64,000 bases of DNA from positions 434,001-498,000 of the forward strand of contig DATGLV010000011.1 in the NCBI GenBank assembly GCA_035293945.1, given 5' to 3'. The DNA comes from VAZQ01 sp035293945. Lineage in GTDB: Bacteria > Pseudomonadota > Alphaproteobacteria > Rhizobiales > Xanthobacteraceae. Positions 16,155 through 24,768 of the stretch are shown here, one piece after another (position 1 is the first letter of the stretch; each line of letters starts with the position of its first letter). Position numbers and translations under genes: made by a program. Under the pieces are notes generated by a model. It saw only the letters and a list, made by a program, of their open reading frames with translations. It had not been told where the DNA came from and made no database searches.

Positions 16155-16643
16155 CGGCGGCTTTCCCCTGAACCTATTGCAAATTGGGCCTTTACGAAAA
16201 GGCGGGGCCGCCCTCCTAAGAGTGCGACCCCAAATTTGCGCTGAGACCTCCTGAAGGAGAGGGCTCCTGGCCCCTCGTGCCGGGCGCAAGCCAGACCGGC
16301 AGCCGCCGGCTCCGGCTTGACCAGACAAAACGGGCATCTGCAAAGCGAACGCCGGGCAGAGCCGGGGGTTCCTTCGGACAGGCCGGCACACCCTCCGGCC
16401 TAAATCGCGAAATAGGCGGTCTGGGTGGACTCGGGATGTGCGGTTTGCACCACGTGTATCTGTGCTGTCGGCCCACTCGATCTGATGTGGGGGTGTGGCG
16501 CGGCGCCTCGCATCGCGTCGGCCTTCTCGAACATTCTTCTTGGGCCGGCGTTCTTTCTTTAGCAGAAGCGGACAGGAGCAGCAGAATATTCCTCTGTAAT
16601 CTCCATTGTGGGAAGCGGATTCCTCTCGCTGAAGGCATCGAAT
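16155..16643. other. Divergent intergenic stretch with a stress promoter
   Basis: About 490 bases between the BrkB-like gene and the DUF1236 gene. It holds the EcfG-type site at 16348-16372. Other open frames here lack codon bias or ribosome sites, and I see no other feature. Confidence 0.5.
16348..16372 (-). promoter_or_regulatory. EcfG-type promoter for the BrkB-like gene
   Basis: On the minus strand GGAAC, 16 bases, CGTT. Expected transcript start near 16341. Confidence 0.6.
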
Positions 16644-17216
16644 ATGGATTGGAGTTCCGCCTACAACGTGGCGTGGACAATCGGCATAGCGATCCTGATC
16701 GTCGCGCTGCTTTTGTTGGTGTCACGCCTGAAAATCCGCCCCCTGATGGTCGCCATCGTCGGATTGCTCCTATGTGGCGGCGCGGTCGCCTACTTCTGGC
16801 ACCTGTCGGGCGAGCCGAACGAGGGAGCCACCCAGTCGCCAACGGCCCCGCGCTCGCAACAGCCTGCCGGCGAAAGCACCGCGGGGCGCACCGCGCCGGG
16901 CAATTCCAAATCCGAGGGTGAGCGCTCCCGCGAGATTGTGCAGACCGAAAAGCCGGATCAAGTATCGGATTCGCAGCGGCAGCAGGTCCGAGATTACTTG
17001 GCCGATTCCAAAGCGAAGAGTATCGATCATGTGGATTTCTCCCTCGTGATCGGCGGCAGCGTGCCGCGCGAGGTCAGCCTTGACGACCTGCCGGCAAAAA
17101 TCGCCGATACACTGAACGGCTACAGCGGCGATCAATACTTGCTCGTGCGGGATCAGCTGGTCATAGTCGATCCCAGCTCTCGCCGGATCGTGGCGCTCAT
17201 CCCGGGTGTTGCCTGA
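16644..17216 (+). CDS. Membrane-anchored DUF1236 protein
   Basis: A 190-residue protein. The N-terminus has two membrane segments (AYNVAWTIGIAILIVALLLL and LMVAIVGLLLCGGAVAYFW), then a Ser/Thr/Pro linker to about residue 110. The C-terminal part has the DUF1236 pattern: VIGGSVPREVSLDDLPA, then YLLVRDQLVIVDPSSRRIVA. DUF1236 is a small periplasmic domain common in Bradyrhizobium. The ATG at 16644 lies 8 bases after GAAGG; the in-frame ATG at 16608 has no ribosome site. The function is unknown. Confidence 0.8.
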   Translation: MDWSSAYNVAWTIGIAILIVALLLLVSRLKIRPLMVAIVGLLLCGGAVAYFWHLSGEPNEGATQSPTAPRSQQPAGESTAGRTAPGNSKSEGERSREIVQTEKPDQVSDSQRQQVRDYLADSKAKSIDHVDFSLVIGGSVPREVSLDDLPAKIADTLNGYSGDQYLLVRDQLVIVDPSSRRIVALIPGVA

Positions 17217-17228
17217 TGGATGGTGGAC

Positions 17229-18173
17229 TTACGCAGCGATTGCAAGAACGATCTTGCCTTCCGTGTGGCCGTCCTCGAGCTGACGCTGCGCTTCCACGGC
17301 CTGTGCCAATGCAAACCTCTTGCTGACCGTCGGTTTCACCTTTCCGGCGTCGATCAGCCGCCCAATCTCGCCAAGCTCAAGCCCACTTTCCTGCACCCTG
17401 TAACGCAGGCCCCGTGCGCCGTGCGCCTGCGCAACGATCGCGGGCGGCTCCATCACGGTCGATACCAGGACTCCTCCATTTCGCAGAACTTTCCATGATC
17501 GCGTCTGCGTCTCTCCGCCTATGAGATCGAAGACAAGGTCCACGTCTCTGACCACATCTTCGAACCGCTGCTTTTGATAATCGATGATTTGGTCGGCGCC
17601 GAGATCGCGCACGAATTGGACATGCTTCTCGGACACAGTCGTGGCAACATGACCGCCCTTGACCTTGGCGAACTGAACGGCGAAATGCCCAACGCCGCCG
17701 GCGCCGCCGTGAATAAGCACCTTCTGGCCTGCAGCCAATCCGCCGTGCCGGAACAGGCCTTGCCAAGCCGTCAGGCCGGCGAGCGGCACCGCGGCAGCCG
17801 TAACATGATCGAGCGAGCTCGGCTTGGCGGCGGCTTCCGTGTCCTTCACGATGGCGTGCTCCGCATAGCCGCCGCGATCGATGCCGAGCATGGCATAGAT
17901 ATTGTCTCCCACCTTCCACTCGCCCGCGCCCTCGCCGACCGCTTCGACAATTCCCGAGACCTCGCGGCCCATCACGTAAGGCAATTGGTTGGGTTTCACC
18001 GCCGGGTATTTGCCTTCCCGAATCTTGTAGTCGACGGGGTTCACACCCGCAGCACAGACCTTCAACAGCACTTCCGCGCGCTGCGGCCGCGGAATCGGTA
18101 TCTTCTCGAACTTAAGAACGTTGGGGCTCCCAAATGCCTCGATTCGGACGACATTCATGGTCCGCACCGACAT
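17229..18173 (-). CDS. NADP-dependent zinc-free MDR oxidoreductase (quinone oxidoreductase-like)
   Basis: A 314-residue member of the zinc-free medium-chain reductases, which reduce quinones or activated alkenes with NADPH. The layout is an N-terminal substrate domain (GVNPVDYKIREGKYP, MGREVSGIV), the Rossmann segment LIHGGAGGVGHFAVQFAK near 147-164, and the end segment TVSKRFALAQAVEAQRQLED. None of the catalytic-zinc Cys residues of alcohol dehydrogenases is present. The stop lies 12 bases from the stop of the convergent DUF1236 gene. Confidence 0.88.
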   Translation of the reverse strand: MSVRTMNVVRIEAFGSPNVLKFEKIPIPRPQRAEVLLKVCAAGVNPVDYKIREGKYPAVKPNQLPYVMGREVSGIVEAVGEGAGEWKVGDNIYAMLGIDRGGYAEHAIVKDTEAAAKPSSLDHVTAAAVPLAGLTAWQGLFRHGGLAAGQKVLIHGGAGGVGHFAVQFAKVKGGHVATTVSEKHVQFVRDLGADQIIDYQKQRFEDVVRDVDLVFDLIGGETQTRSWKVLRNGGVLVSTVMEPPAIVAQAHGARGLRYRVQESGLELGEIGRLIDAGKVKPTVSKRFALAQAVEAQRQLEDGHTEGKIVLAIAA

Positions 18174-18212
18174 GATTCCTCCTCGCCAGATAGGTCAGAT
18201 ACATCGCTCGTT

Positions 18213-18234
18213 ACCCCGGCAGGCCTGCCGGGGT
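18213..18234. other. Perfect 22-base palindrome
   Basis: ACCCCGGCAGG at 18213-18223 is followed at once by its reverse complement. There is no T-run on either side, so it may be a recognition site or a cruciform-forming sequence and not an ordinary terminator. Confidence 0.5.
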
Positions 18235-18330
18235 GCAGGCGCTATCCCCCACTCACTTCCAGTCCCGGCCCCCCCCAATACGCGCCAATTTTCTCGACGG
18301 TCGGCCCCTTCTGGAGTCCGAGCCTTTTCC

Positions 18331-18355
18331 AACCTCTCACAGAAGGTCAGGTTCC
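18331..18355 (-). promoter_or_regulatory. Weak EcfG-like site upstream of the MDR reductase
   Basis: On the minus strand GGAAC, 16 bases, GGTT, with one mismatch to the -10. The start of the reductase is 150 bases downstream. Confidence 0.25.
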
Positions 18356-18421
18356 CTTGCGCTCCGGATTGCACCCGGAGCTGGAGCCATGGCCGCGAGA
18401 CTCGACCCGAGTCAGTCACCT

Positions 18422-19264
18422 TTACGGCTGCCCTTCGGCGGTATCAGATGGAAGGTTGTGAATGCGACCCCAGGTGCTCTTGGTTCCCCAAATGCCGGAG
18501 CGCAGCGCTTCGAGCTGGACTATCTGACTGTGGTCGACGAACAAGTTAACCTCATTGCCATAGCTCTTCACGTACCATTCGAAGACGGCCGGATCGGCTC
18601 CCTCGAACATCACTCGTTCAAGCCCCAGCCTATTAATGATGCGGGCGACGACGTCTGTACGCCAAGTCTTGACGTTTTCCGTGATGCCTTCGCTCTCGAT
18701 CATGATGACCTCGGCGCCGGCTGCGATGACGCGCTCGGCCTGGGCGATCAGCCAGTCGACATCCTTGGTGCCTTCGGCCTCGAGCTCTTCCGCTGCACTC
18801 GCTCCGCCGGCGCCGAACTGAATGCCGAGCTCAGGTTTTGGCCGCAGTCCCGCTCGCTGCACCTTCTCGATCAGACGCAGCAAGGCGTCAGCGGGCAAGC
18901 TGATGAAGCCGCTCGATATCTCGACGACATCGAACTCGAGTCTCTTGACCTCCTCGATGTAGCGATCGACCGCTTCCGGACCGAAGCGCAGCACGTTCTC
19001 GATCCATCCTCCGGTCGAAACATAGGCCGCATGATTGTGTGTCAGATTGTTGATCTTCTTCACTACGTGAGGAGGCATGAGGGCGAAGGACCCGCCGGCG
19101 AACTTGATTCCATCAATCCAATTCCCCATGGTCTCCAGCAGATCGGCCAGATGATGCAGGCCGAAGGCGCTGTAATAGGGTCCACGGATCTCGGTGAGGC
19201 CGACGCGCCGCGGCTTGGTCGAGCGGGCGGCACGCGGAATGAACGAGAAGGCTTGCTCACTCAT
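18422..19264 (-). CDS. ComA-like phosphosulfolactate synthase family protein
   Basis: A 280-residue TIM-barrel protein of the ComA/phosphosulfolactate synthase family, which includes the plant heat-tolerance protein HSA32. ComA adds sulphite to phosphoenolpyruvate in coenzyme M synthesis. Family marks are KPRRVGLTEIRGPYY, WIDGIKFAGGSFALMP, DVVEISSGFISLP, GLRPKPELGIQFGAGG and the segment IMIESEGITENVKTW. Bacterial members outside methanogens have no proven role. The ATG at 19264 overlaps the stop of the MmgE/PrpD gene by 8 bases, so the two are coupled. None of the other coenzyme M genes is nearby, so it need not make phosphosulfolactate. Confidence 0.85.
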   Translation of the reverse strand: MSEQAFSFIPRAARSTKPRRVGLTEIRGPYYSAFGLHHLADLLETMGNWIDGIKFAGGSFALMPPHVVKKINNLTHNHAAYVSTGGWIENVLRFGPEAVDRYIEEVKRLEFDVVEISSGFISLPADALLRLIEKVQRAGLRPKPELGIQFGAGGASAAEELEAEGTKDVDWLIAQAERVIAAGAEVIMIESEGITENVKTWRTDVVARIINRLGLERVMFEGADPAVFEWYVKSYGNEVNLFVDHSQIVQLEALRSGIWGTKSTWGRIHNLPSDTAEGQP

Positions 19265-20684
19265 GAACGATATCCCTTGCTGGTGCATTTGATCGCTTGC
19301 CGGCGGCCCGGTCGTAGGCCGGCCCGCGAATGCGTCCCAAAAGCTCCGTCAAATCGCGGACTGGACGCTCTTCCAGATTCTCGACGGCCCCAGCGATCGC
19401 ATCGCGCTCGCCGGCCGCGCAGCTGTCGGCGGCGAGGCGGTCGAATTTCGCCCGCGTGGCGCGCCAGTCGAACGGATCGGTGTGGAACCCGTGATAATCC
19501 TCGCGTTTCGCCCGGAAGATCTGCCCGTTCTCGAGCTCAACCTCCAGCGCCGCCGGCATCCGCTCCGGGAACTTGGCAGACAGGGCCGGGTCAGGCGCGA
19601 TTCTCACACGACGCAGCAGGGCTTGCACGTCCGCCGCCGCGATACGTCGAGCCGAATACTGCTGCGGCTCGACTTCACCATCGAGCAGCGCTACCGCCAG
19701 CATATACGGTAGGCTGTGATCGGCATCTTCCTTGCTGATGACCTTGTACTTGCCGCCCTCTTCGCCGCCGCCGATGATGTGGTAGGCGACATCGAAGGTC
19801 GTCAGTCGCACCTCTCGGACTGCGGCTGCGGAGAAACCGGGGCGAAGGCGGATATCGAGCGCCGCGTCGAGCGCCGATTGCGCGTGAATCTCCGCGTTAT
19901 GCTTTTTCACGATCGTAAACCGTACCCGCTCCAGGTCTTCCTTCGACCAATCGATGTCGAATTGCCCGGCGATGGTCTCCTTGAAACCCTTGTTGCCTTC
20001 GAACACGGCCTCCGGCCCGGTGATACCGTGGGCGGCGAGCAGCGCGGCGTGAGTGGCCGCCATTGCGGTGTTGGGAAAAGCAAGCGCCTTCCAATTGGAA
20101 AGGGCGCCGGTACGCGTTACCCGGAGCGCATTATTGGCCGTACCGCTGATCGCCACCGCATTTGCAATCTGATCCACCGATAGCGCCAGCACCTTGGCGA
20201 CGCCGGCAGCTGCCGAATAGGCGCCATGAACCGTGTGATCGAAGCCCTTGCTCCGCACCGGCGCGACATCGCTCAGCCGCGTCTGTATCTGATATGCGGC
20301 CGCAAGAGCGACGAGAAAGTCGGTCCCATGCGCGCCCCGCAGATCGGCTGCCGCCAGCACGGCGCCCAGATTGTCGGACGGGTGATTGGTCTCGGCCTTG
20401 GCCAGGTAGCTGTCCATGAAGTCGAGGTAGCGGACCAGAGCTCCGTTGAAGAAGGCGGCGCGATCCGGCGCCGTCTTGCCGCCACCGATCAGGGTTGCGA
20501 GAGGCTGCCCGCCGAGCTCGGCAGTCAGCCTGCCAATGGCGGCGATCGGCTCCGCGGAGAGCGCCCCGATGGCGACGCCAAGTGAATCGAGCACACGGAT
20601 CTTGAGCTGCTCCAGTGCCCGGCCGCTCAAGTCGCGGAAATGGGCACGGTCCACGAACTCTGCCAAAGCACGGGCCTCGGTCAT
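19257..20684 (-). CDS. MmgE/PrpD-family dehydratase-like protein
   Basis: A 475-residue protein of the MmgE/PrpD fold, whose known members dehydrate 2-methylcitrate or isomerise and decarboxylate itaconate-like acids. It has the long helical domain (LDSLGVAIGALSAEPIAAIG, HPSDNLGAVLAAADL, DHTVHGAYSAAAGVAKVL, the Lys/His-rich KKHNAEIHAQSALDAAL) and the small alpha-beta domain near 270-420. It is the first gene of a coupled pair with the ComA-like gene. The substrate is probably a 2-hydroxy or tricarboxylic acid; the partner suggests an acid linked to phosphoenolpyruvate or sulphonate chemistry. That link is inference. Confidence 0.85.
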   Translation of the reverse strand: MTEARALAEFVDRAHFRDLSGRALEQLKIRVLDSLGVAIGALSAEPIAAIGRLTAELGGQPLATLIGGGKTAPDRAAFFNGALVRYLDFMDSYLAKAETNHPSDNLGAVLAAADLRGAHGTDFLVALAAAYQIQTRLSDVAPVRSKGFDHTVHGAYSAAAGVAKVLALSVDQIANAVAISGTANNALRVTRTGALSNWKALAFPNTAMAATHAALLAAHGITGPEAVFEGNKGFKETIAGQFDIDWSKEDLERVRFTIVKKHNAEIHAQSALDAALDIRLRPGFSAAAVREVRLTTFDVAYHIIGGGEEGGKYKVISKEDADHSLPYMLAVALLDGEVEPQQYSARRIAAADVQALLRRVRIAPDPALSAKFPERMPAALEVELENGQIFRAKREDYHGFHTDPFDWRATRAKFDRLAADSCAAGERDAIAGAVENLEERPVRDLTELLGRIRGPAYDRAAGKRSNAPARDIVHE

Positions 20685-20775
20685 CGCTCATCTCCGACCG
20701 GTTTTCCGCCATCGAAGAGCAAGCTCTTTAGGCGAAGCTCGTCGGGACCTGCTCTTGGGCATCGGGCGGGCGCGT

Positions 20776-21309
20776 TCAGCGCTCGATCGTTCCTGTCCGT
20801 CGGATCTTTCGCTGCAGCAGCAGCACCCCGTAGAGGAGCGCTTCCGCCGTCGGCGGACATCCCGGAACGTAAATATCGACCGGAACTATGCGGTCACAGC
20901 CCCGCACCACCGAGTAGGAATAGTGGTAGTAGCCCCCGCCATTCGCACACGAGCCCATGGAAATGACATAGCGCGGCTCCGGCATCTGGTCGTAGACCTT
21001 CCGCAGTGCGGGGGCCATTTTGTTGCAGAGCGTACCCGCAACGATCATCACGTCGGATTGGCGCGGGCTGGCGCGAGGCGCGAAACCGAAGCGCTCCGCA
21101 TCGTAGCGCGGCATGGACATCTGCATCATCTCGATGGCGCAGCAAGCAAGCCCGAAAGTCATCCACATCAGCGATCCGGTGCGCGCCCAGCGGATCAAAC
21201 CGTCGGCCGTCGTCAGCAGGAATCCCTTGTCGGTCAAATCTTCAGCCAAGCTCGGAAGGTGTTCGGCGCCAGGAGCGGTCCAATGTTGCATTGCGGTCTC
21301 AGTCAACAT
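20776..21309 (-). CDS. nuoB: Orphan NADH-quinone oxidoreductase subunit B (NuoB paralogue)
   Basis: A 177-residue NuoB-type protein, normally the complex I subunit that holds cluster N2 and hands electrons to quinone. All N2 ligands are present: the tandem C56-C57 (LACCAIEMM), C121 (MGSCANGGG) and C151 (VPGCPPTAEAL). No other nuo gene is within the window, so this is a second, isolated copy. The ATG at 21309 has GAGGA upstream; an ATG at 21351 is a possible longer start (191 residues). An exact EcfG-type promoter at 21378-21403 drives it. It may replace the housekeeping subunit under stress or serve another redox complex. Confidence 0.88.
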   Translation of the reverse strand: MLTETAMQHWTAPGAEHLPSLAEDLTDKGFLLTTADGLIRWARTGSLMWMTFGLACCAIEMMQMSMPRYDAERFGFAPRASPRQSDVMIVAGTLCNKMAPALRKVYDQMPEPRYVISMGSCANGGGYYHYSYSVVRGCDRIVPVDIYVPGCPPTAEALLYGVLLLQRKIRRTGTIER

Positions 21310-21377
21310 TTCGCGATCCTCGCTCACTGTCTCGCGATATGGAGTCCCCATTTGCGATGTTGCTCCCCTGCCGGCGC

Positions 21378-21403
21378 AACGCAGCGTTGGTTGCATCGGT
21401 TCC
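21378..21403 (-). promoter_or_regulatory. EcfG-type promoter for the orphan nuoB
   Basis: On the minus strand GGAAC, 17 bases, CGTT. The transcript would start near 21371, before both candidate ATGs (21351 and 21309). Confidence 0.65.
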
Positions 21404-21529
21404 CGGGCGGGTACGCGGATAGAAGGGCGGTGACCATTTCGGCGAGCGAATAGCGAATATTGCAGGAGTCGACACTTGATGACGGGGACCGCCTGATCCC
21501 AGGAACCGGCCTCGACACCTCTCCACTTC

Positions 21530-21554
21530 GGAACCGGACGTAAAGCTCAACGTT
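21530..21554 (+). promoter_or_regulatory. EcfG-type promoter for the cytochrome c / haem-propeller operon
   Basis: GGAAC (21530-21534), 16 bases, CGTT (21551-21554), 33 bases before the ATG at 21588. It diverges from the nuoB promoter 130 bases away. Confidence 0.7.
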
Positions 21555-21587
21555 GCGCCAACATCACACCATGCTTGGAGGCGAGCC

Positions 21588-22031
21588 ATGCAATGGCGGC
21601 AGCGTATGTGGCGGCGGCATGAAAACCGGCGCAGCGCACGGGAGGCCGGCCTTGCTCTGATGATTCCTTCTATGCTCGCTTCTGGAGCGTTGATGTTCGG
21701 CGCCGGACCGTTGCTGGCGGCTGATGCCGGCGCTGGTCAGCGGGCATTTGTCCGCCAATGCGCGCTTTGTCACACCATCGGCAAGGACGAGCCTAATCGC
21801 TACGGGCCGAATCTGTTCGGCATGGTCGATCGTCAAGCCGGTTCCGTGCCGGGATTCAACTACTCTCCGGCATTCAAGGCCGCGGCATCTTGGACCTGGA
21901 GTCCGGCGCTGCTTGGCGCCTGGATATCGGCGCCGCGCGACATGGTGCCGGGCTCGCCCATGGGCGTGTTTCAGGGTGTGGCCGAGCGCGACAAGGATGA
22001 CATCCTCGCCTACATGGCGGCGCAAAAATAA
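21588..22031 (+). CDS. Class I c-type cytochrome (c2/c550-like)
   Basis: A 147-residue protein with an Arg-rich start and a signal or anchor helix (ALMIPSMLASGALMFGAGPL). The single haem site is C58-A-L-C61-H62. The rest follows mitochondrial-type cytochrome c: RYGPNLFGMVDRQAG, then GFNYSPAFKAA, and a likely axial Met at M125 (GSPMGVF), ending with DDILAYMAAQ. It is a periplasmic electron carrier. The large haem-containing protein begins 6 bases after its stop, so the two are in one operon. The cytochrome is the probable electron acceptor of that protein. An EcfG-type promoter lies upstream. Confidence 0.9.
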   Translation: MQWRQRMWRRHENRRSAREAGLALMIPSMLASGALMFGAGPLLAADAGAGQRAFVRQCALCHTIGKDEPNRYGPNLFGMVDRQAGSVPGFNYSPAFKAAASWTWSPALLGAWISAPRDMVPGSPMGVFQGVAERDKDDILAYMAAQK

Positions 22032-22037
22032 AATCGC

Positions 22038-24311
22038 ATGAGCTCGATCATGAAACTGTCTCAGCGCAAATGGCTTACACGCCTTCTTTCGGCAATTGCC
22101 GCCACCGCGACCATGGCACTAGGTTCCGCGTTTCAGGCGGCGGCGCAAGCGCGGGCACCTGCTCAGCCTGCTCCGGAGATCGATGCAAATGCGATCGGCG
22201 GTGTAGTGACCAGCCGGTTTGGTCCGGAGGCAGGAGTATGGGTCATCGCTGAGACAAGAGAGCTCGGCACCCGCTTCGCCAAGATGGTAGTTACCGATGA
22301 TTTCGGCCGCTTCGTGCTACCGGATCTTCCCAGGGCACACTACCAGGTATGGGTGCGCGGCTACGGATTGGTGGATTCGCACAAGTCGGCCGGTGAGCCC
22401 GGCCAGCAGATGGTCCTCACTGCCGAGGTCGCGCCCAATCTCGCAGCGGCAGCCCAATATTATCCCGCCATCTACTGGTTCTCTATGCTCCGCGTTCCGG
22501 ACAAGAGCCAGTTTCCGGGCACCGGGCCCAATGGAAACGGCATACCGACCTCGTTCAAGACGCAGGATCAATGGCTTGATGTCATCAAGACCAACGGCTG
22601 CGGCAATTGCCACCAGATCGGCAATTATGCGACGCGGACAATTCCCGAGGCGCTTGGCCACTTCGACAGCGGGATAGCGGCTTGGGCGCGTCGCCTGCAG
22701 TCCGGCCCCGGCGGCACTTCCATGGTGCGAACGATGGGGCGACTGCTGACGCCGGACGGCGGGCACTTGGCGGCGCTCGCCGATTGGTCCGATCGTATCA
22801 AGAAAGGCGAACTGCCCACCGCAAGTCCGCCGCGGCCGAGTGGCATCGAGCGTAACCTCGTCGTCACGGTACGAGACTGGCTCGATCCCCAGCACTACCT
22901 GCACGACCTGACCGCGACCGATAAGCGCCACCCGACGGTGAACGCTCATGGTCTGCTCTATGGCTCGACCGAGCTCAGCATCAGTGAGATTCCCACGCTC
23001 GATCCGGTGAATAACATCAAGGCGACGATTCACATGCCGGTGCGCGACCCCGAGGACACGCCAAGCTCGGCTCTGGCCAATCCGGTGTTTGCGCCCTCGC
23101 CCTATAACGGCAATGCGCAAGCGTGGGACAGTCAGGCGAATGCCCATTCGCTGGTGATGGATCAGGAGGGCCGCATCTATTTCACGGCGCAGGTGCGCTC
23201 TCCTGAGAATCCGCCGGCCTATTGCGGCAAGGATTCGAGCCTGCGGTCCGCCCAGCTCTATCCATTGATGCAGAAGGCAGAAGGCTTCGTCCAGAACGCG
23301 CGTCAGGTAACCGTCTATGATCCCAAGACGAGGAAATTTTCCTTCATCGATACGTGCTTCGGCACGCAACATCTGAACTTCGCCGAGGATGCCGACGACA
23401 CTCTTTGGTTCAGCACCAACACCCAGGGCCGCCTAGCCGTGGTCGGATGGGTGAACACGCGCAAGTTCTGGCAAACCGGTGATGCGGCGGCTTCGCAAGG
23501 CTGGACGCCCCTGATCGTCGATACGGTCGGCGACGGGAAGCGCACCGCGACCTACAACGAGCCCGGCCAGCCGATCGATCCGCACAAGGATACGCGCGTT
23601 CCCTACGGACTCTACGGCATCTCAGTCAGCCCAACGGACGGCGCGGTCTGGGGCTCCAGCCTGCCGCACCCGGGCTACATCATCCGCATCGATCCGGGCC
23701 CCAACCCACCCGACACTGCGCTGACCGAGGTCTACAAGGTTCCGATGCCGGGTTACGGAATCCGCGGCATGGACGTGGACCGCAACGGCGTCGTCTGGGT
23801 GCCGCTCGATAGTGGGCACATTGCGAGCTTCGACCGCCGCAAATGCACGGGTCCGCTCAATGGGCCCGGCGCCGAACAGGGCAATAAATGTCCGGAGGGC
23901 TGGACCTTTTACCCGCTCCCTGGCCCACCCTTCCAGGGCCAATCAGGCGCCGCCGAGAATCCTTACTACGTCTGGGTTGATCAGCACGACACCCTGGGTC
24001 TCGGCGCCAATACGCCGATCGCCACCGGCAACCAGTCGGATTCGCTACACGCCCTGGTCGGCGGAAGGGTCATCGAATTGCGTGTCCCCTACCCGATGGG
24101 CTTTTTCGCAAAATCGATCGATGGCCGCATTGACGATGCCGACGGAGGTTGGAAGGGGCGTGGCCTGTGGGTGACTTCGGGCAACCGCACCCCGTTCCAC
24201 ATCGAAGGTATCGATGCGCGTGCGCCAGGTGCTCCTGGTCGCACGCCCGCCACCTATTCGAGCCCGCTGGTGGTGAATTTCCAGCTACGGCCCAATCCGT
24301 TGGCGCATTGA
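22038..24311 (+). CDS. Exported c-haem protein with carboxypeptidase-regulatory-like and beta-propeller domains
   Basis: A 757-residue periplasmic protein. Residues 1-37 are a signal peptide (RLLSAIAATATMALGSAF). Residues 50-120 are a carboxypeptidase-regulatory-like beta-sandwich (GVVTSRFGPEAGVWVIAE, DDFGRFVLPDLP). A c-haem site CGNCH lies near 188-192. From about 300 to 745 it has repeated propeller-type strands (SLVMDQEGRIYFT, LNFAEDADDTLWFSTN, GISVSPTDGAVWGSS, GMDVDRNGVVWVP) like virginiamycin-B-lyase or SMP-30 propellers. The whole looks like a periplasmic dehydrogenase or oxidoreductase that passes electrons through its own haem to the upstream cytochrome. The substrate is unknown. Confidence 0.8.
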   Translation: MSSIMKLSQRKWLTRLLSAIAATATMALGSAFQAAAQARAPAQPAPEIDANAIGGVVTSRFGPEAGVWVIAETRELGTRFAKMVVTDDFGRFVLPDLPRAHYQVWVRGYGLVDSHKSAGEPGQQMVLTAEVAPNLAAAAQYYPAIYWFSMLRVPDKSQFPGTGPNGNGIPTSFKTQDQWLDVIKTNGCGNCHQIGNYATRTIPEALGHFDSGIAAWARRLQSGPGGTSMVRTMGRLLTPDGGHLAALADWSDRIKKGELPTASPPRPSGIERNLVVTVRDWLDPQHYLHDLTATDKRHPTVNAHGLLYGSTELSISEIPTLDPVNNIKATIHMPVRDPEDTPSSALANPVFAPSPYNGNAQAWDSQANAHSLVMDQEGRIYFTAQVRSPENPPAYCGKDSSLRSAQLYPLMQKAEGFVQNARQVTVYDPKTRKFSFIDTCFGTQHLNFAEDADDTLWFSTNTQGRLAVVGWVNTRKFWQTGDAAASQGWTPLIVDTVGDGKRTATYNEPGQPIDPHKDTRVPYGLYGISVSPTDGAVWGSSLPHPGYIIRIDPGPNPPDTALTEVYKVPMPGYGIRGMDVDRNGVVWVPLDSGHIASFDRRKCTGPLNGPGAEQGNKCPEGWTFYPLPGPPFQGQSGAAENPYYVWVDQHDTLGLGANTPIATGNQSDSLHALVGGRVIELRVPYPMGFFAKSIDGRIDDADGGWKGRGLWVTSGNRTPFHIEGIDARAPGAPGRTPATYSSPLVVNFQLRPNPLAH

Positions 24312-24401
24312 CGGCGCGGACACGGGCGTAGATCACCGGCCGACCCTCCATCGATCCGCCGCAGCCAGTCGGCGAAGTGCCAGCTGAGGATTCCGGCGGG
24401 C

Positions 24402-24426
24402 GGAACCGCGCAGCTTCAATGGCGTT
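24402..24426 (+). promoter_or_regulatory. EcfG-type promoter upstream of the 80-residue gene
   Basis: GGAAC (24402-24406), 16 bases, CGTT (24423-24426). About 100 bases before the ATG at 24526. Confidence 0.6.
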
Positions 24427-24525
24427 CGCGAATTAGGACTAGCGCGCGCGGGCGAGGAATTGCCTGCGCGAGGTAATTGCGCTTCTGGAGGAACCGCTGC
24501 GGCAGATAATTCGAGGAGGCGGAAC

Positions 24526-24768
24526 ATGGCCGCCGCACGACGCGAAGACATCATCGCATTGCTGGGACCGGTGGACGACGTGGTCGTGGCTGAGATCATC
24601 GAAATGGGTGCGACCACGGAGGATCTGACGGAAGCCTATGCCTGGGTCACAAACAACGAGGCCCTCATGAACATCGGGAAGCCGCTGGCGCAAGGGCGCA
24701 CATCACGGTTGGTCGACCTCATCACAGCCTTGAGGGAGTCGGAGGTGGACGAGCCGAGCGATCGATGA
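24526..24768 (+). CDS. Small helical conserved protein
   Basis: An 80-residue soluble protein preceded by AGGAGG. The sequence (REDIIALLGPVDDVVVAEII, then ATTEDLTEAYAWVTNNEALM) is mostly helical and acidic. Similar small proteins are frequent in rhizobial genomes, annotated only as hypothetical. It has no membrane segment, metal-binding motif or known domain. Its EcfG-type promoter points to a stress role. A longer frame from 24460 precedes the ribosome site and is rejected. Confidence 0.7.
   Translation: MAAARREDIIALLGPVDDVVVAEIIEMGATTEDLTEAYAWVTNNEALMNIGKPLAQGRTSRLVDLITALRESEVDEPSDR

Noticed and set aside
24526..24768. Antitoxin identity for the 80-residue protein
   Set aside because: No toxin gene is adjacent and no antitoxin fold is recognised.
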